Source: Rhodocollybia butyracea (lineage: Eukaryota > Basidiomycota > Agaricomycetes > Agaricales > Omphalotaceae). From it: DNA of 64,000 nucleotides. Below, in pieces: positions 1 to 12,064 of the stretch. A program made the translations under genes and the position numbers. The stretch is taken from positions 1-64,000 of the forward strand of contig JADNRY010000291.1 of NCBI GenBank assembly GCA_015501585.1, in the 5' to 3' direction. Positions within the stretch are counted from its first letter, which is position 1. Every line of letters starts with the position of its first letter. Under the pieces are notes generated by a model, which saw nothing but the letters and a program-made list of their open reading frames with translations, made no database searches and was not told where the DNA came from.

Positions 1-881
1 ATGTTTACATGCTCAAGTCATTGTAGTTGCATTGGAGTTAGTGTTCTACAGTTGTATCGAATGACCTGAGCCTACAGGATGTTATAGGGCGGGCTACTAT
101 CACTGCCTTGCCTTCAATGGGAAGGGAGTTTTCAACTGAGTTGAGCTTGTTGAAACACAACCTTGCCTCATCGGGAACTCACTACAAACCGGTACTAGAC
201 ACTGCCTTTCTGATAATCTTTATGATCTTCCAGCTCAAAAAAATGTTAAGACTCAATGGAGCTAGCAAAGAAGAAGGAACATAGGATGGGGGATATAACC
301 CGGATATTGCCAATGACCACATCAGCAATTTCACACAAATGTAAACCGTATAATTGCATACTCGGTGTAATCAAAACGCCTATACATACCCCATCATACC
401 TTGCCAAGATTTGATCAATCATACTCGTAGTATAATCATTATACCTGATTATACCCAGTTATACACAGCTATACATTGCTATGATGGGCTGTACCAGCAC
501 TAGGATTTAGCTTATTACAAGGCCTTAAGCTTTAACTTCTTGTTGCCAAAGCATTCCGTGAAAATTTCAAGTGTCAATGATGAACTTTTACTACTGGTAG
601 TGAACTCGAAGAGTGGACACAACATTTGAAAACAACTAAGTCAAGTGGCCGGCACTTGATGATCTCGTGACAGCTACCAAACGCTACTGTACAGGTCAAT
701 CTCACGGTTTTTCTCCTCACTTTTCTTTTTTCTGTTCTCTCATCACTCGTCGCCCGCCCGTCGCTGAATGCCCATGCCAACTATTTATCGATATTACAAC
801 TGAAGGATACTCAAGCAAACTTTAACAGCATCAAGATCACATGGCAGGTGGTGTAACAAAAAAGCTATGAACGTTGAAAGC
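1..881. other. No supported gene
   Basis: I see no intron-bearing gene or long conserved reading frame here. Around 415-480 there is a run of degenerate TTATACC/TTATACA words. A stretch near 90-190 translates to something faintly like a hAT transposase C-terminus, but the match is too weak to annotate. Confidence 0.5.
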
Positions 882-890
882 GATGTTCAA

Positions 891-1460
891 GGACCCCGGA
901 CTATAGGTTTGGAACCCTGATCCCAAATTTCCTCAATCGGACCACTATGATGCGAACCAAAACCACTAAATTTTGGTTCAATATGATGCGAACTGGTATG
1001 AGGGTCCAAAAATGGCTGAAAAAGCATAAAAACATAAATTTCGCGTTTTCTTGAGTTTCGGAGCGTTTTTGGGCGCATAAACAATCTAAATTGTTCGAAA
1101 AAAAAGCATATATCAACAATAGTTGCATGTACAAATCCAGGACTAAATTTTATTGGTTCAACCAGAGCGCTGAGATCTGTTGGGAGGACATCTGAGTACT
1201 CGCTACAGAAGCCACAGAAACAATACATAGATTGCAATTTTCAACTAGATATTCCTCAAAAAAAAAAAATTCTACAGCTAGTTGGAGCTGACTGGGTGAC
1301 CATTTTAACGATGCTGTAGCCCAACTTGATGTGAACCCCTCCGGAGGCTCCGCCTGCGGCGAGCACTATGATGCGAACTCTGGACGAGGGTTAACACCCA
1401 TTTTGGGTACCTTTATGATGCGAACCGGGATCAGGGATCTGGACCTATAGTCCGGGTCCT
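891..1460. mobile_element. 570-bp MITE with inverted ends and 9-bp (or 8-bp) target duplication
   Basis: The left end reads GGACCCCGGACTATAGGT. The right end is its inverted counterpart, AGGACCCGGACTATAGGTCC when reverse-complemented. The flanking 9-mer GATGTTCAA is present on both sides at 882-890 and 1461-1469. A 9-bp duplication suggests a Mutator-like (MULE) origin. Because an A is shared at the junction, an 8-bp duplication (hAT-like) cannot be excluded. The 12-mer TATGATGCGAAC occurs four times in one orientation (946-957, 982-993, 1367-1378, 1414-1425), near the two ends, like subterminal binding sites. There is no transposase, so it is non-autonomous. Confidence 0.85.
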
Positions 1461-1794
1461 GATGTTCAATTCACGAATTGATCATAAGTACCTGATCATA
1501 TCTAAGTATATTGGTGTACATATCACAGTGTACGTATCACACAATCCCTGTGTCCTTGATCGTGATGGACCTGAAAATCAATATCATTATTATCGATCTA
1601 TTCTTTGACACATCAAGTTAACTGAACTCGCTCCTTGAACGTTCCGTGAGAGCCTGAGTGCTGAATATTGACACATCAGCTTTTCTTAAATACAACTCCG
1701 TGCACACCTCGTTCTTTATAGTGTTCCCTTCCTCCTTTGTATCCGAGTCGTTCTCTACGGTCACAGTTGACTCTGACAGACATTGCATTCAAGT
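1461..1794. other. Upstream region of the membrane protein gene
   Basis: Non-coding sequence between the MITE and the first recognisable exon at 1795. It presumably holds the promoter. No clear TATA box or factor site stands out, and an additional 5' exon cannot be excluded. Confidence 0.35.
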
Positions 1795-3745
1795 ATGAGC
1801 TCCTATATTGCCATGAGATACCTTGTAGCTGATAGACATTATAGGATTCTGGGCACTTTAACAGTACATGCTAACATGTCATGGTCAAATGAGGTCACAG
1901 TCATCATTGACAATGCTCCCCCTAACAATGCTATCCTTCCGGGGGGCTTCACTGTCAGCCCCTCACCTTTGATACCTTTTGGGATGCAAGCATCAGGATT
2001 TATAACTACATTCGAAAACTCTTCTAGTATTCTGGGAGTTCTGTCCATGTACCTCGGGGACACTCAAGCGCACGCCCCCTGGTATAATGGATCTGTTGCT
2101 TATGCAAATCAATATGTACATTCAACCATTTTTGGTAGTACCGTTCAAATAACTTACATTGGTGAGTAAAGAAAAACTAGTTCATAACAACCTTGGTTAT
2201 TTGTGTCTACAAATATCCAGCATATATGCAAAGCTATATAATGCCAAATTATATTGTCTGGAGCTGTTTTGCCTACCAGCCCATGGTCCTGATTGCTTCA
2301 CTGTTTCTTTACTGGATCTCAGCTTATGATAATCCTAGGTGCAGCAGCAGCCCTATTTGGGTTCACCCCTGGCAATGACACAATATTTCAAGCTCAGCTG
2401 CTCGGCCAGACAGCTCAGCTGCCCGCCGGGATAAAAACGTTGAATGTCTCATTTCCATTGCCTGCCACATATTGTCAATTTTACACATCCCCTGACCAAC
2501 CCTTACCTGTCCAACTCAATGCTGAATATAACGAGATAGTCCTTGATTTACCAATCGGGTTTGCCTGGGATTATGCTCTACTGAAGGTCACCAATTCGAG
2601 TGATCTGAGTGGGCAGAAAATATTAGTTGATGATGTCAATGATGAAATAGAATGGAAAGGAAACTGGAAACTGGAATCAGACACTTTCTTGGACATGGAT
2701 AATATGGCTGCTGTGCTTGGCCATGGCCTACGTAATGATAGTTATTCCCTGCTTCATGTTAGACCCCATGGAAATGGAACACATACTAGCACAACACAAG
2801 GCGATTCATTCACTTTTCAGTTTGCAGGCAAGTCATTTTGTCTTTCAGAACCAAACTACTATCACTCTGGAATCTCAAACTCTTTATCCCACAGGAACAT
2901 CTATTTCTGTATATGGAGTGAATACACAGTTTCCAGGTGCAGGGATTTTGACAATGACATTCACATTGGATAACAAGTCAACATCAGCACCATTTACATA
3001 TGAGCCAAGCAGTAATTTTGTCCCTGGATTTTCAAACTTCCAATATTTCAGCCAAGACAACTTGGTTCCAGGCAATCACACCCTCATAGTTGAAGTAACC
3101 CAGATTCAAGGGGGCAATATCTCCGCTGTGATTGACTACCTTACATATACACCATCATGGATGTTTCTAATCGATAAACCAAACTTCTTTGGCCTAAACA
3201 GTACGACTCCCAACCCAAACAGTGCCATGGGGGCAGCCGGTAGTAACAATTCGGGGCTCACTAGCAAGGAAAAGACTGGTATTATTGCTGGTTCAGTGAT
3301 AGGAGGTATTGTAGCTCTGGGCATGATTTGTTTTTTCTTCGTGAGATTCCTCAAAAACAAAAAGTCTCAGCCTCAATTGGAAGATGATCTCATATACAGT
3401 GCGTATTACCTTCCAAGAGTGTACTTACAATGCTTACTATGCTGCTACAGGTCCCTTTCCTATTGACATTGACAAGATCACACTCCATGAATCTGCAGGT
3501 AAGATAGCAATGCTGGACAGTGGACAATCAAACCTTGGCCCACGCTCATCGTGTTATTAGAGCTTGATAGGAATATGTTGGATGGACCAATTGGTGTACA
3601 TGCAGGGCCCACACCACTCAATACCAGCCCTGAAGTAGTTCAATCGGTGCAGGATGTGCTGAATATGATGGTGAGTGCCGAGGTGGGCAGATATATGCAG
3701 CCACCCATGTATGAAAGTGAAAGAGGAGATGCAGACAATGTCTAA
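1795..3745 (+). CDS. Single-pass membrane protein with agaric-type extracellular domains
   Basis: A five-exon gene. Exon 1 runs from ATG 1795 to 2161. Intron 1 ends at an uncertain acceptor between 2338 and 2347. Exon 2 ends at 2827, and the later introns are 2828-2894, 3399-3450 and 3499-3560. The stop TAA is at 3743-3745. The protein has an extracellular part rich in N-glycosylation sequons (NGS, NSS, NGT, NKS). It contains the pattern common in mushroom surface proteins: W-x-G-N-W, then T-T-Q-G-D-S-F-T-F-x-F-A-G-T-S-I-S-V-Y-G, then N-H-T-L and DYLTYTPS. A single hydrophobic helix (IIAGSVIGGIVALGMICFFF) follows, then a basic stop-transfer stretch and a short cytosolic tail containing PPMYES. 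The 67-nt intron at 2828 starts with GC (G|GCAAGT) and ends with ACAG, so it is a GC-AG intron. No signal peptide is visible at the chosen start, so a 5' exon may be missing. The family's function is unknown to me; a wall or surface sensor role is only inference. Confidence 0.75.
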
Positions 3746-4171
3746 AGGAGCCTGGATAGTTATTCATACGCTAGAATTGATCAATTTGTAATTTTGTATC
3801 CCCAAGTCCTTTAGTAGCACATAGTTTATTGATGGATACAACTGAATGCTATCAATACTCAGACCAACTTGTAGCTCGCAAGGCCTTTTTTTTTGTTTCT
3901 TTTTAGCCAGGTTATTTGCCTCTGTGCTGGAGCGTTAGCAAATGCTAAGTATGTACTTCTTCAAAAGTAGGTACTAACCTATGTGTCCCTGCGCTAGTAG
4001 ATGGTGCAACTGTCACATCGATAGTAAGGATCTATAAGGGTTCCACAACAGGACCACTGAGAGTCGATCACAAGATCACAAGAACACAGTACCAAGTAGC
4101 ATCCAGTCAAACAAACTTTGTAATAACGCAATAGCACTACTCCTAGCTCATAACAACAACAACACCCGCTC
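3746..4171. other. Intergenic, no gene seen
   Basis: Holds the 3' region of the membrane protein gene and the sequence just beyond the stop of the first minus-strand pseudogene copy. The segment from about 4110 resembles the sequence next to the copy at 60.0 kb ('ataacgcaa...cactactcct'), so the duplicated block extends past the coding part. Confidence 0.4.
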
Positions 4172-5180
4172 TCAAAATGCGACCCCCTTCAACTGATACT
4201 CCCCAACCACCCCCGCCGCTCTGGAAACACTACCTTCAATCCGACACCACCTTCCCTTGCTTTGCTTCTCTCGCTTCCTTAGCGACATTAGCCCGTACCA
4301 CAACAGACACCTCCACGCATTCTCCACTTCTCTGATATCACTATCCACATACGCCTTGAATTTCCTGGGTAGATGGTACACGGGGGGGCATCTGTGGCGT
4401 GTGGTTCACATGCATTGCATCGCTCGTGGTTCCCTGATCTTGCTGATATATATCCTGAGCCTGAAGCCTGCCGGTGTCGCGTGAACATGAAACACAGAAA
4501 CGCACCTCTTGAAGGTCTTTTACAGTTTGAAGCGCAGCAAAGGAAGGTTCCGGAAAGGACCTTGGGACAAAAAGAATCGGCTAAAACGACGAAAGAAGAG
4601 TGGAATAAACATACCCTATCACCCCTCCGCTTCAACATCTCCAACAAGCCATTACCATCACCCATCCCACCATTTGCACCACCCACCATTCTCGTGGTCC
4701 CATAATCTACCTCCCTAGCCATCATTGCACTCACAGCGGCCCTTTCTAACAATGCCGCACAGCCTGCGACGAATATACGCTACATTCGAATTCATCTTGC
4801 CGGTCTTTTAAGACTGTAAAACGGTACTTGACACGTCGCAGACAGGATTATAGCTGTACGATGAGGAAGGGGCCTTCTGCAACGCCTCATCAGCACTCTC
4901 CGGCTGGCCCCTTTCAATAGCAGCACGAGTTTATATAGACCCAGAGGGAGCAGTTTCAGTACCAAGATGACATTAGAGTGGGATAACCCATCCATAAGGG
5001 TTACGGAAACTGTTTGATTGGCAAGGGAGGAACCAAGGAAGATCCGGGGTGAGGGAATGATCATGGGGCTGACGTGTGAGCAATTTTTAGAGAGGGGAGT
5101 TACTTGTGCATTTGAGGACTGAGATGACAGCGCGATCGCGATAGCATCGTCCAAGATGAAAAGGGGACCTGCTTTCATCT
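4172..5180 (-). pseudogene. Copy 1 of a triplicated minus-strand gene, strongly decayed
   Basis: The reverse strand carries the same ordered landmarks as the copies at 12.8-14.5 and 60.0-61.4 kb. These are a serine-rich N-terminal part, LLEMLKRRGD (copy 3: LLEMLRRRGD), an RHRQ block, and the C-terminal GVVGEYQLKGVAF followed by the stop at 4172-4174 (copy 3: GVIGQYQLEELAF). The blocks fall in different frames and large parts are missing, so it cannot encode the full protein. It is the most diverged of the three copies. The helical pieces vaguely resemble the C-terminal half of a fungal nucleolar UTP8/NOL11-type protein, but I hold that at low confidence. Confidence 0.5.
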
Positions 5181-7203
5181 GTCACTAGTTGGAAAAAGTT
5201 GGACCAGACGAACGACCTTGAAACTCACAAAAAGGAAACATGTGCATGAACATTAACCCTCGCAGGACTCCTTTATCCCGTCCCCCTCTACATCCTAAAT
5301 AGGAAACACGAAACCCATCTCACCCAGTACCCTAACCCGCCCGCCGGAGTCCGTCTTGGTAAACACCCGATCCATTATCTCAATAGATCTCAATTTTCAG
5401 TACTTCGTTGCCTGGATATGTGTCTACGTCGCAATCTCGCGTTGTGGCAAGCACGATGCGGGAAGGGAGCGCGCAGCAGATGTAGAGTCCGTAGATTAGA
5501 TGCGGGGCTCATCGTCCATAGCTGAATATGTAGAGCATTCGTAGTGGGTTTTTTTTCGGAGGAATCGAGGGACAGGTAGAGGCTGTGGAATGGCCAAGTG
5601 TTCGAGACATTATTGGATGGAGAGTTCATAGCTGTTTGGTGATCATGATGGGTTAGATCAGAAAACGAACGAAAAAAAAGTTTAACTGGCACATACATCT
5701 ATAACATAAACACCATCTAACACCATCGCCTTGAGGGAGTAGCGCTAATCTCCAGAGTGTGAAGCAACCACTTGGAGTGCCATGTAGCTGTTCGACATAA
5801 AGAACTTGCTGTGAGCTTCCCGAGTCGTTAGAAAGTGTGCAAGAAAAGTGATGAGCGCCTTCGGGCGTTCAGTTCACGCGGTCACGGGCGTCTTATACGG
5901 TTGCCAAACATCATGCATGTGATGCATGATTCCACCGTGCCGTACAAAACACGACGTCTTAAATCATAGTTTCTGCGCTATACGGACATCGAGAACATCA
6001 TCTATCTAAGTGTTTAGCTTTCGAAAGATCGGAAAAGAATGGCATAGTCAACGTCGACCTGTATCAGATTTTTGACCGATGGCCTCTCGTTCGTTACAAT
6101 ATGTAAACCATACTACATCGTCGTCTGATCATCAGACATCACATATAGCTAAACAGCTGATCTGATTATTAGACTCTGGTGAGATTCTCGTTCAGTCAGT
6201 TAAACTTAGAGGTTTGTCTATCGTTATCCTTCTGATTCCTATCGAATGAAGGAGAGATTAGCGGTCAAGTCTGTAATCTACTTACGTTGAGCACTTACAT
6301 GTACGGCCCACCATTTGCTGTATACCAGCCGAATATCGTCGCTCGAGTTCCTTGTTTTCTCAATAGTAGTTTCACAGGAAACGAGCGCCTGAGAATACTA
6401 TTCCGCTTTCTTGTATCCTAAGCAACTTCCGAAACGTTGATTCAAGTTGCAGCCTTTGATGTCGAAGAGTCATGGTTGAAGAGATAAAGATGGACATATG
6501 GATAGCATTACCCGGGAATGTTAGGAAGCTGGTAAGTGAAGTAATCGGACAAGGACAAGCAGGCAAAGGAGACCCAGAAATAGATGTAACCGAAGTACGG
6601 CGTTGTGAAGAAACAGAAAAAGCTGGAAAAATAACTGCGATCGCTGAACTTTTGACCAAAACGACCGATGATTTGAGTGTGCCAGGGCTAGTATAGGTCT
6701 TGCAAGCTGCCACCAGCTACTGTAAAATAAAATCTGAAGAAATAAAAACGTTACTATATATTCACAAGCTATAACAAGGATAATCCGATTGTAAGTCATA
6801 AGGACTGGAGATTTCAGGCCTAATTTATGCTGATTCCAGATAGGAAAATCGCGAAAATCCCGGCCTGATAATTTATTTATTTGGTGGAGCTTCCGGCTGC
6901 CTGCTTGGACCGCCCCTGCTGTGTCAAGCACAGTCACTGCAAACTGCGAACAACGGCGCCCAATCCTTTTAACTCAATAGCTTGAATTGCGATCAACGTA
7001 TTTAGCGCGCGGAGAGAAGTGCAACAGTGGGATTGATGCATCATGCCATCACTAAGTAAGTAGATGGAAGGAAGCTCTCAAAATCAGATTCGATATTCGC
7101 CCACCTTCAATCATGACCTCTACCAACCCTGTTACCTGTATCTCACAACCGGTTATGAAGAATTTACCACAGCTTTAAGGTTGATGCACTTTGGGGCCAT
7201 TAG
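5181..7203. other. No supported gene
   Basis: Several short open frames occur on both strands (for example 5390-5698 minus, 6372-6713 minus and 6472-6696 plus). None shows conserved motifs, splice structure or a plausible composition. I treat the region as intergenic or decayed sequence. Confidence 0.5.
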
Positions 7204-7928
7204 CATTTACAGTAACCCCCGTGCAGTCACCCTGCAGTCACCCTGCAGTCACCCTATGTCTAAATGCAGTCACCCCAACAGTCACCTTAAGGCAAATGCA
7301 GTCACCCTAACAGCTGCCCAATTAATTATATATGTAACAAGAAAAACAGCAATGTATCCTGTATCCTGTGTACTAAGTGTATCCAACTGTAGTGATTCCT
7401 AATGTCCAGCCTCCGGACAAAATATTTAATCCAGACTCTGCATACTTAGTGTTTCATCGCTCTTTACGCTTTTTCACGTGATTCTTTTCCCATCCATACC
7501 TATTACTCGCTCAGAATTGGCATACAATGATACATTCAGATTACATGAAGTATAATATATGTTATGTTTAACTATGATTGACGTTTACACTGAGCATTCT
7601 AAGGTGCCGTGTAAATGCAACTATCTCAGATGCCGCATGATGGCTATCAATGATCAAACACGGCATTCACGCAGTTGTCACTATACTGTCAATACACATT
7701 CCTTGCACCCAATCCTCAGGCCCTAATATTTATGCACCATAGTATTTAAATCTCACACTGGTAAGCAGACCGCAGGCGACAGCCACTACTAGCACCCAGA
7801 TAACTCCTTCTTTGCCTACCCAATCCCTCAGAAGGTCAGCCAGAGACCGAAAAATAAAAGTCAGAACAGATTAGTTTGTTTTGATGGAGCTCGCTAGCAC
7901 ATCGGCAATTGCTAATATAAACTTGGAT

Positions 7929-8123
7929 ACAGAGCTATTGGACATTTGTAGGTAGATGACCGATTTCTATATATACCTATGGACACATACTGGTTACAGA
8001 GCTACTGGACATTTGTAGGTAGATGCCCAGTTTCCATATATACCTATGGACATATACTGATTACAGAGCTATTGGACATTTATAGGTAGATGCCCAGTTT
8101 CTATATATACCTATGGACATGCT
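7929..8123 (+). repeat. 67-bp tandem repeat, about three units
   Basis: Units start at 7929, 7996 and 8063, each beginning ACAGAGCTA(T/C)TGGACATTT and containing TATATACCTATGGACA. The units differ at a few positions. The repeat lies in the body of the GCAGTCACC element. Confidence 0.9.
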
Positions 8124-8284
8124 ATAATTGCACATACGTTGCAGTTGCCTTTATACAATGCTAAGTGCACAGTATGATTTAGCTATTTAGTCTATTTTTT
8201 AGAAATAACAATCACCTTTGAGCCATCTACCCATTAAACATTTACAGTCACCCTGCAGTCACCTGTGAGGCATTTTCAGTCATA

Positions 8285-8660
8285 GGGATCTCAACCGTAA
8301 CCGTATACGGTTACGGCCGTAAGAATACGGCCGGTAAAATTGGCCAAAATTGGTCTATACAGTACGGTATACGGCAAGTATACGGTATGGCTGGCACCCG
8401 TATTTTTACGGTATACGGCACATCAGATCTTGAGCTGGTGGGTCCTAGCCAATATCCATGAGGCAAAGACTATTGGTTTAATTGTTTTCCGACTCACCAG
8501 GATAGAGACAAGTGCCAGATTCTGCCCCTACAGGGTACCCGTATGGCACCCGTAAAAATACGGCCGTAAAAACTGCTCGCAGAAACCGTTTACGGTCCGG
8601 TTACGGGTACCCGTATAGCCGTAACCGTAAGCCGTATCTTACGGTTACGGTGGAGATCCC
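8285..8660. mobile_element. 376-bp TACGG-rich MITE nested in the GCAGTCACC element
   Basis: The ends are inverted: GGGATCTCAACCGTAACCGT on the left, and GGGATCTCCACCGTAACCGT when the right end is reverse-complemented. Both are flanked by TA (8283-8284 and 8661-8662). The host words ...TTTTCAGTCA and TACAGTCACCC continue on either side, showing insertion into a GCAGTCACC cluster. The interior is dominated by TACGGT/ACCGTA words. A TA duplication would fit the Tc1/mariner class, but two bases is weak evidence. Confidence 0.65.
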
Positions 8661-9051
8661 TATACAGTCACCCAGCAGTCACCTTTGCAGTCACCTTTGA
8701 AGTATTTACAGTCACCCACTGGCAGTCACCTTTGAGATATTTGCAGTCACCCAGCAGTCACCTTGATTAAATTTGCAGTCACCCTGCAGTCACCTTTGAG
8801 ACTGTATTGTAACAAAATACTACAGAAGATCAAGTCTGATGTTAAATTTGGACTGTCCACAGGTCGGAGTTGCGGGAATATTGCAAATTAGAGTTTAAGG
8901 TCACATGAAATGGTAAGTTGGGTCAAGTACTTAATAAATGTACAGTCTGATGCAACAAAGTGCAGTAAGATTCATCAAATTTACAGTCACCTTGCAGTCA
9001 CCTCGCAGTGACCTGCAGTGACCTGCAGTCACCGTTACTGCGGGGGCGACT

Positions 9052-9448
9052 GTAAATGTTCTATGCCCTGCACTTTGAATATCAGAATAACTAATAAAAA
9101 AAGTTGCTATGAACCCTCTTCAACGACAAGAGCCATGTTTTACGTAGTAAACCTCCCGGATGGGCGGCCCACTGGTTGCTCAAAGAGATCAATGCATTGG
9201 AGCATTTCGCCCAGAATGGGCTGGTCTGGCATCAGTTGCTTCAAGAGATTAAAAGAGCAATTATTTGTGTATGTATTTAAGTATCATAGGCCGAGACATT
9301 CCATCAATCACCATGTCAATCATCCTAATGATTAACCCGGCGTAACCTCAACCGTTTCCACTGTTTTAGCTCCAATTTAGAACAACTTCATGCAACCATC
9401 AGATGTATTATACTTATTAACTTAAATCTCCATCAGATTGAATTGGCA
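9052..9448. other. No supported gene
   Basis: Spacer between two mobile elements. One open frame (9018-9335) starts inside the GCAGTCACC element and has no recognisable domain. Confidence 0.45.
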
Positions 9449-9616
9449 CATCTGCAAAACCTGGGATAAACTATGGAGCGCTACGGAGTGCTCTAGAGTG
9501 GTCATAGCAGCCATGGCAGCCCAGAGCGCTCTAGAGCGGGTACCCTTGCTATGGATAGTTATGGTAGCTATAGACTGAATAGAGATGCTCCGATCAAAAC
9601 CCAGGTTTTGCAGATG
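9449..9616. mobile_element. 168-bp MITE, ends CATCTGCAAAACCTGGG
   Basis: The left end CATCTGCAAAACCTGGG at 9449 is repeated inverted, ending at 9616. The dinucleotide CA flanks both sides (9447-9448 and 9617-9618). Internal words such as GAGCGCT and CTCTAGAG make it partly self-complementary. The CATC start and 2-bp duplication resemble the CATCAGG elements elsewhere in this window. Confidence 0.6.
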
Positions 9617-9896
9617 CAGGCATAACTAGCATCACAGGAGTAGGAGACAACAGCTTGTTGCACAAATGGCCACTCCACTCCACAACACAGCCAGCCCCCA
9701 TCGTTTCCAAAGCATCGCTGTCAAAGAACCAGACGCCTGAACATGAATGATAGTAATTAATAATGACAAGTTACAACTATGCTGTACTACTACATTCTAT
9801 ATTGGCTCTGCTTGGAGTGAAATCTCTAGCGCAGTACTTATACCCATGTCTAAGTTGACTGATCAGCACTGATCAGCACTCTCCTGTTTCCCTGCC

Positions 9897-11718
9897 ATGT
9901 CAGACTCTTCCAGTGATCAGGCCATCGCTGAAGAGATTATCACCGTTCAATTTGACCAGTATGTTGGCCAACAAAGGTTTTGCACAAAGGTCCTCATGTC
10001 ACACCAATATCATTATAGATTGCTGGAGAACTATGCGGCATTATCTGGCTTTGGTGAACTTGTTTTCTCGTTGCAAAGTAAAAATATCCGAGTCTGACTC
10101 ATGCTTGAACCATAGTTTTATCCTTCTACGACTTCTTCCTCACATTCCCTACTGAAGTCCGATCAATATGGTCCAGTCAACTGACTGGCACTTCTGTAGT
10201 CTTCATTTTGAGTCGCTACAGCTTTCTACTATCCAAAGTTATGCAGCTATATGTCTTGCCACTACCAGCAAGGATGACAGACACAAGGTTCATTTACCCA
10301 TTGTTTTTTGCTTGCAGACCTCCCTGATCTGGGATATTCAATATTGTACTCAGCTGTAGAAATATCCACAATGCAGCAACTGCCATTATCACCATTTCTG
10401 GTTCAACAATGGAGGGTAAATATGTCATTTTCATCTCCTAATTGAATACTTTGACTAAGAAGAGTTTGCTGCAGTGCTTTCCGTTTTGCGGGTTTATGCA
10501 CTCTTCGGTCAAAGACGTTCACTGCTTATTCTTCTCTGCCCATTCATCATTGCACGTATGATTATTTTTTTACTGGTATGCCCTTTGTGCACTGCAAGTT
10601 TAAGGTATATATTCAGACATTCCATGTAGTTGAACAGTATAACAGCAACCACCAGCCAAGGAACAATTGGTGAACCATTTACGCCATGTTTGCTTGGTGC
10701 AAACTTTGAATTTGGAATGTCAGCTACCTTTCTTCCTCCTGTTTGTTTGTTGTATTGACCCGTGCCTTGTCTTTTTGATGCTAGCTGTGAGTTTCTGGTT
10801 CATTGGCTAGATTCCACCTGGTGAATAAATCTACACCCTAGTGCACATTATTTCTCCCCTCTTTCAATTAACTTTTGATGGTATTATCTTCATCTTGACT
10901 TTGGTTCGAACTGCTCGTCACGTCAAGGAATCCCGAGAATCTGGTCTGTATAGTATCACTGAGGTGGTTCTGCGCAATGGTGGGTGAAACTCTCTTGAAG
11001 TTTCAACACCGCTAGGCCACTTATTAACATACATTGTGTATAGGCAGCCTATACTTTTTGTAAGTTACTGCTTGGAGCTTTTTTGATAAGGTCTACTGTC
11101 TGATGCAGATCTTCAGTACAATCTTCATACTTTCAAGTATTGAAGCTGTTGTTGCATTGGTGAGTCCTATTGACTTTGCATTTTGTTCTGTCCAAATTAC
11201 AACTTCCAATAGGAAAATCTCGGGATTTTTTCAGATGGTAACGTAAGTAACTGCGAGTTTCCTTCCCATAGTTCAGAAGGATCAAAATTTAAGTGCACTG
11301 TATGACTAGTTCTCAAACATAGCGTTGCAAGTCTCGGTCATTGCTGCTTATGCTGACGGCGCGTATGTTTATCATTTACCCTTAAGTTGTTTTCCAACTC
11401 AATCAACTCATCATCTTAATGGCGACTTGGATCTTTTTCAGCATACCAAATATTCTACTAATTCGTTTTGTCCTCAACCTTCGTGCCTTCTCTGGCCGCA
11501 CTGCACATTCTAACAACCCCTCCAACACATCTGTTCCCCCAATTAGCGCACTTAATTTTGCTGAGAATCGATTAATTGGTAACATAGGAGCTCCATTGGA
11601 TCCTGATCAATGGGACTTGGATGAGCAAAGTGATGGGGATGTTGTTGAATGGGAGATTGTGGATAACACAGTGGATCCGTTAACTACGCTAGTGCCTGTG
11701 GTGAGCTCAGTGGTATGA
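9897..11718 (+). CDS. DUF6533-type multi-pass membrane protein
   Basis: A many-exon gene whose pieces match the layout of the basidiomycete DUF6533 family. The N-terminus starts at ATG 9897 (MSDSSSDQAIAEEI). One clear splice, intron 10054-10115, joins ALSGFG to VLSFYDFFLTFPTEVRSIW, the family's first-helix signature. Later blocks are CRNIHNAATAIITISGS (about 10356), VLSVLRVYALFGQRR with a hydrophobic stretch (about 10475-10560), ATTSQGTIGEPFTPCLLGA (about 10645), FDGIIFILTLVRTARHVKES (about 10875), IFSTIFILSSIEAVVAL (about 11108) and SIPNILLIRFVLNLR (about 11438). An acidic tail follows, ending at 11718. Seven or so helices are expected, and the cellular role is unknown. Most of the other splice sites are my estimates. 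One junction near 10320-10360 is unclear, so a small defect cannot be excluded. Confidence 0.7.
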
Positions 11719-12064
11719 AAAGGGGCTGAGAGCGGGCTAGCTGATATAGCAAGATAAGAGCAGGTAAGGCTGAAAGCTTAGCTGATAGCAGCTAAAAGAG
11801 TCCTTAAATCCTACCAAGTGCACACAACCCAATTCTATTGAGAGTACACACGAAGTGGCAGGAAGGAAAGGAACTAAAGATTACATAATAAGTGCTATTG
11901 ATAATAACCAAAGCGGCGCCAATTCCGTAGCCGTTACAAGAATAGTGATGGCTTCTAAAAGAAGCAAGTTTTGTATGCGTAGTATATGGAACACGTTGAA
12001 TTGAGTACTTAGATACTGAATTCTTAAGAACACTAGTAATATTATTACTTGATGTTCAAAAAAG
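11719..12064. other. Intergenic, no gene seen
   Basis: The 3' flank of the DUF6533-type gene up to the LTR. No coding or repeat structure was recognised. Confidence 0.4.

Larger units (their letters stand above)
7204..9051. mobile_element. Non-autonomous element with GCAGTCACC repeats at both ends
   Basis: The outer ends are inverted: CATTTACAGTAACCCCCGTG at 7204, and CATTTACAGTCGCCCCCGC on the reverse strand at about 9051. Inside each end lie clusters of GCAGTCACC/GCAGTCACCT words (about 7220-7310 and 8245-9035), the arrangement expected of subterminal transposase-binding repeats. I see no clean target-site duplication and no transposase gene. The middle includes a 67-bp tandem repeat, and the right cluster is split by a nested TACGG-rich element. 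The class is uncertain; ends that begin with CAG would fit hAT. Confidence 0.6.

Noticed and set aside
60..250. Possible hAT transposase C-terminus (ALPSMGREFSTELSLL)
   Set aside because: The REFS-like motif is short, nothing upstream can be seen, and no other hAT block is present.
887..1237. 116-residue frame on the minus strand
   Set aside because: Lies entirely inside the 570-bp MITE, has no conserved motif and includes its terminal repeat.
5390..5698. 102-residue minus-strand frame
   Set aside because: Composition and lack of splice structure look random; an F-box relation was considered but no motif was found.
7220..9035. CRISPR-like array of GCAGTCACC repeats
   Set aside because: Repeats are 9-10 bp with irregular spacing in a eukaryotic genome; they fit subterminal transposon repeats.
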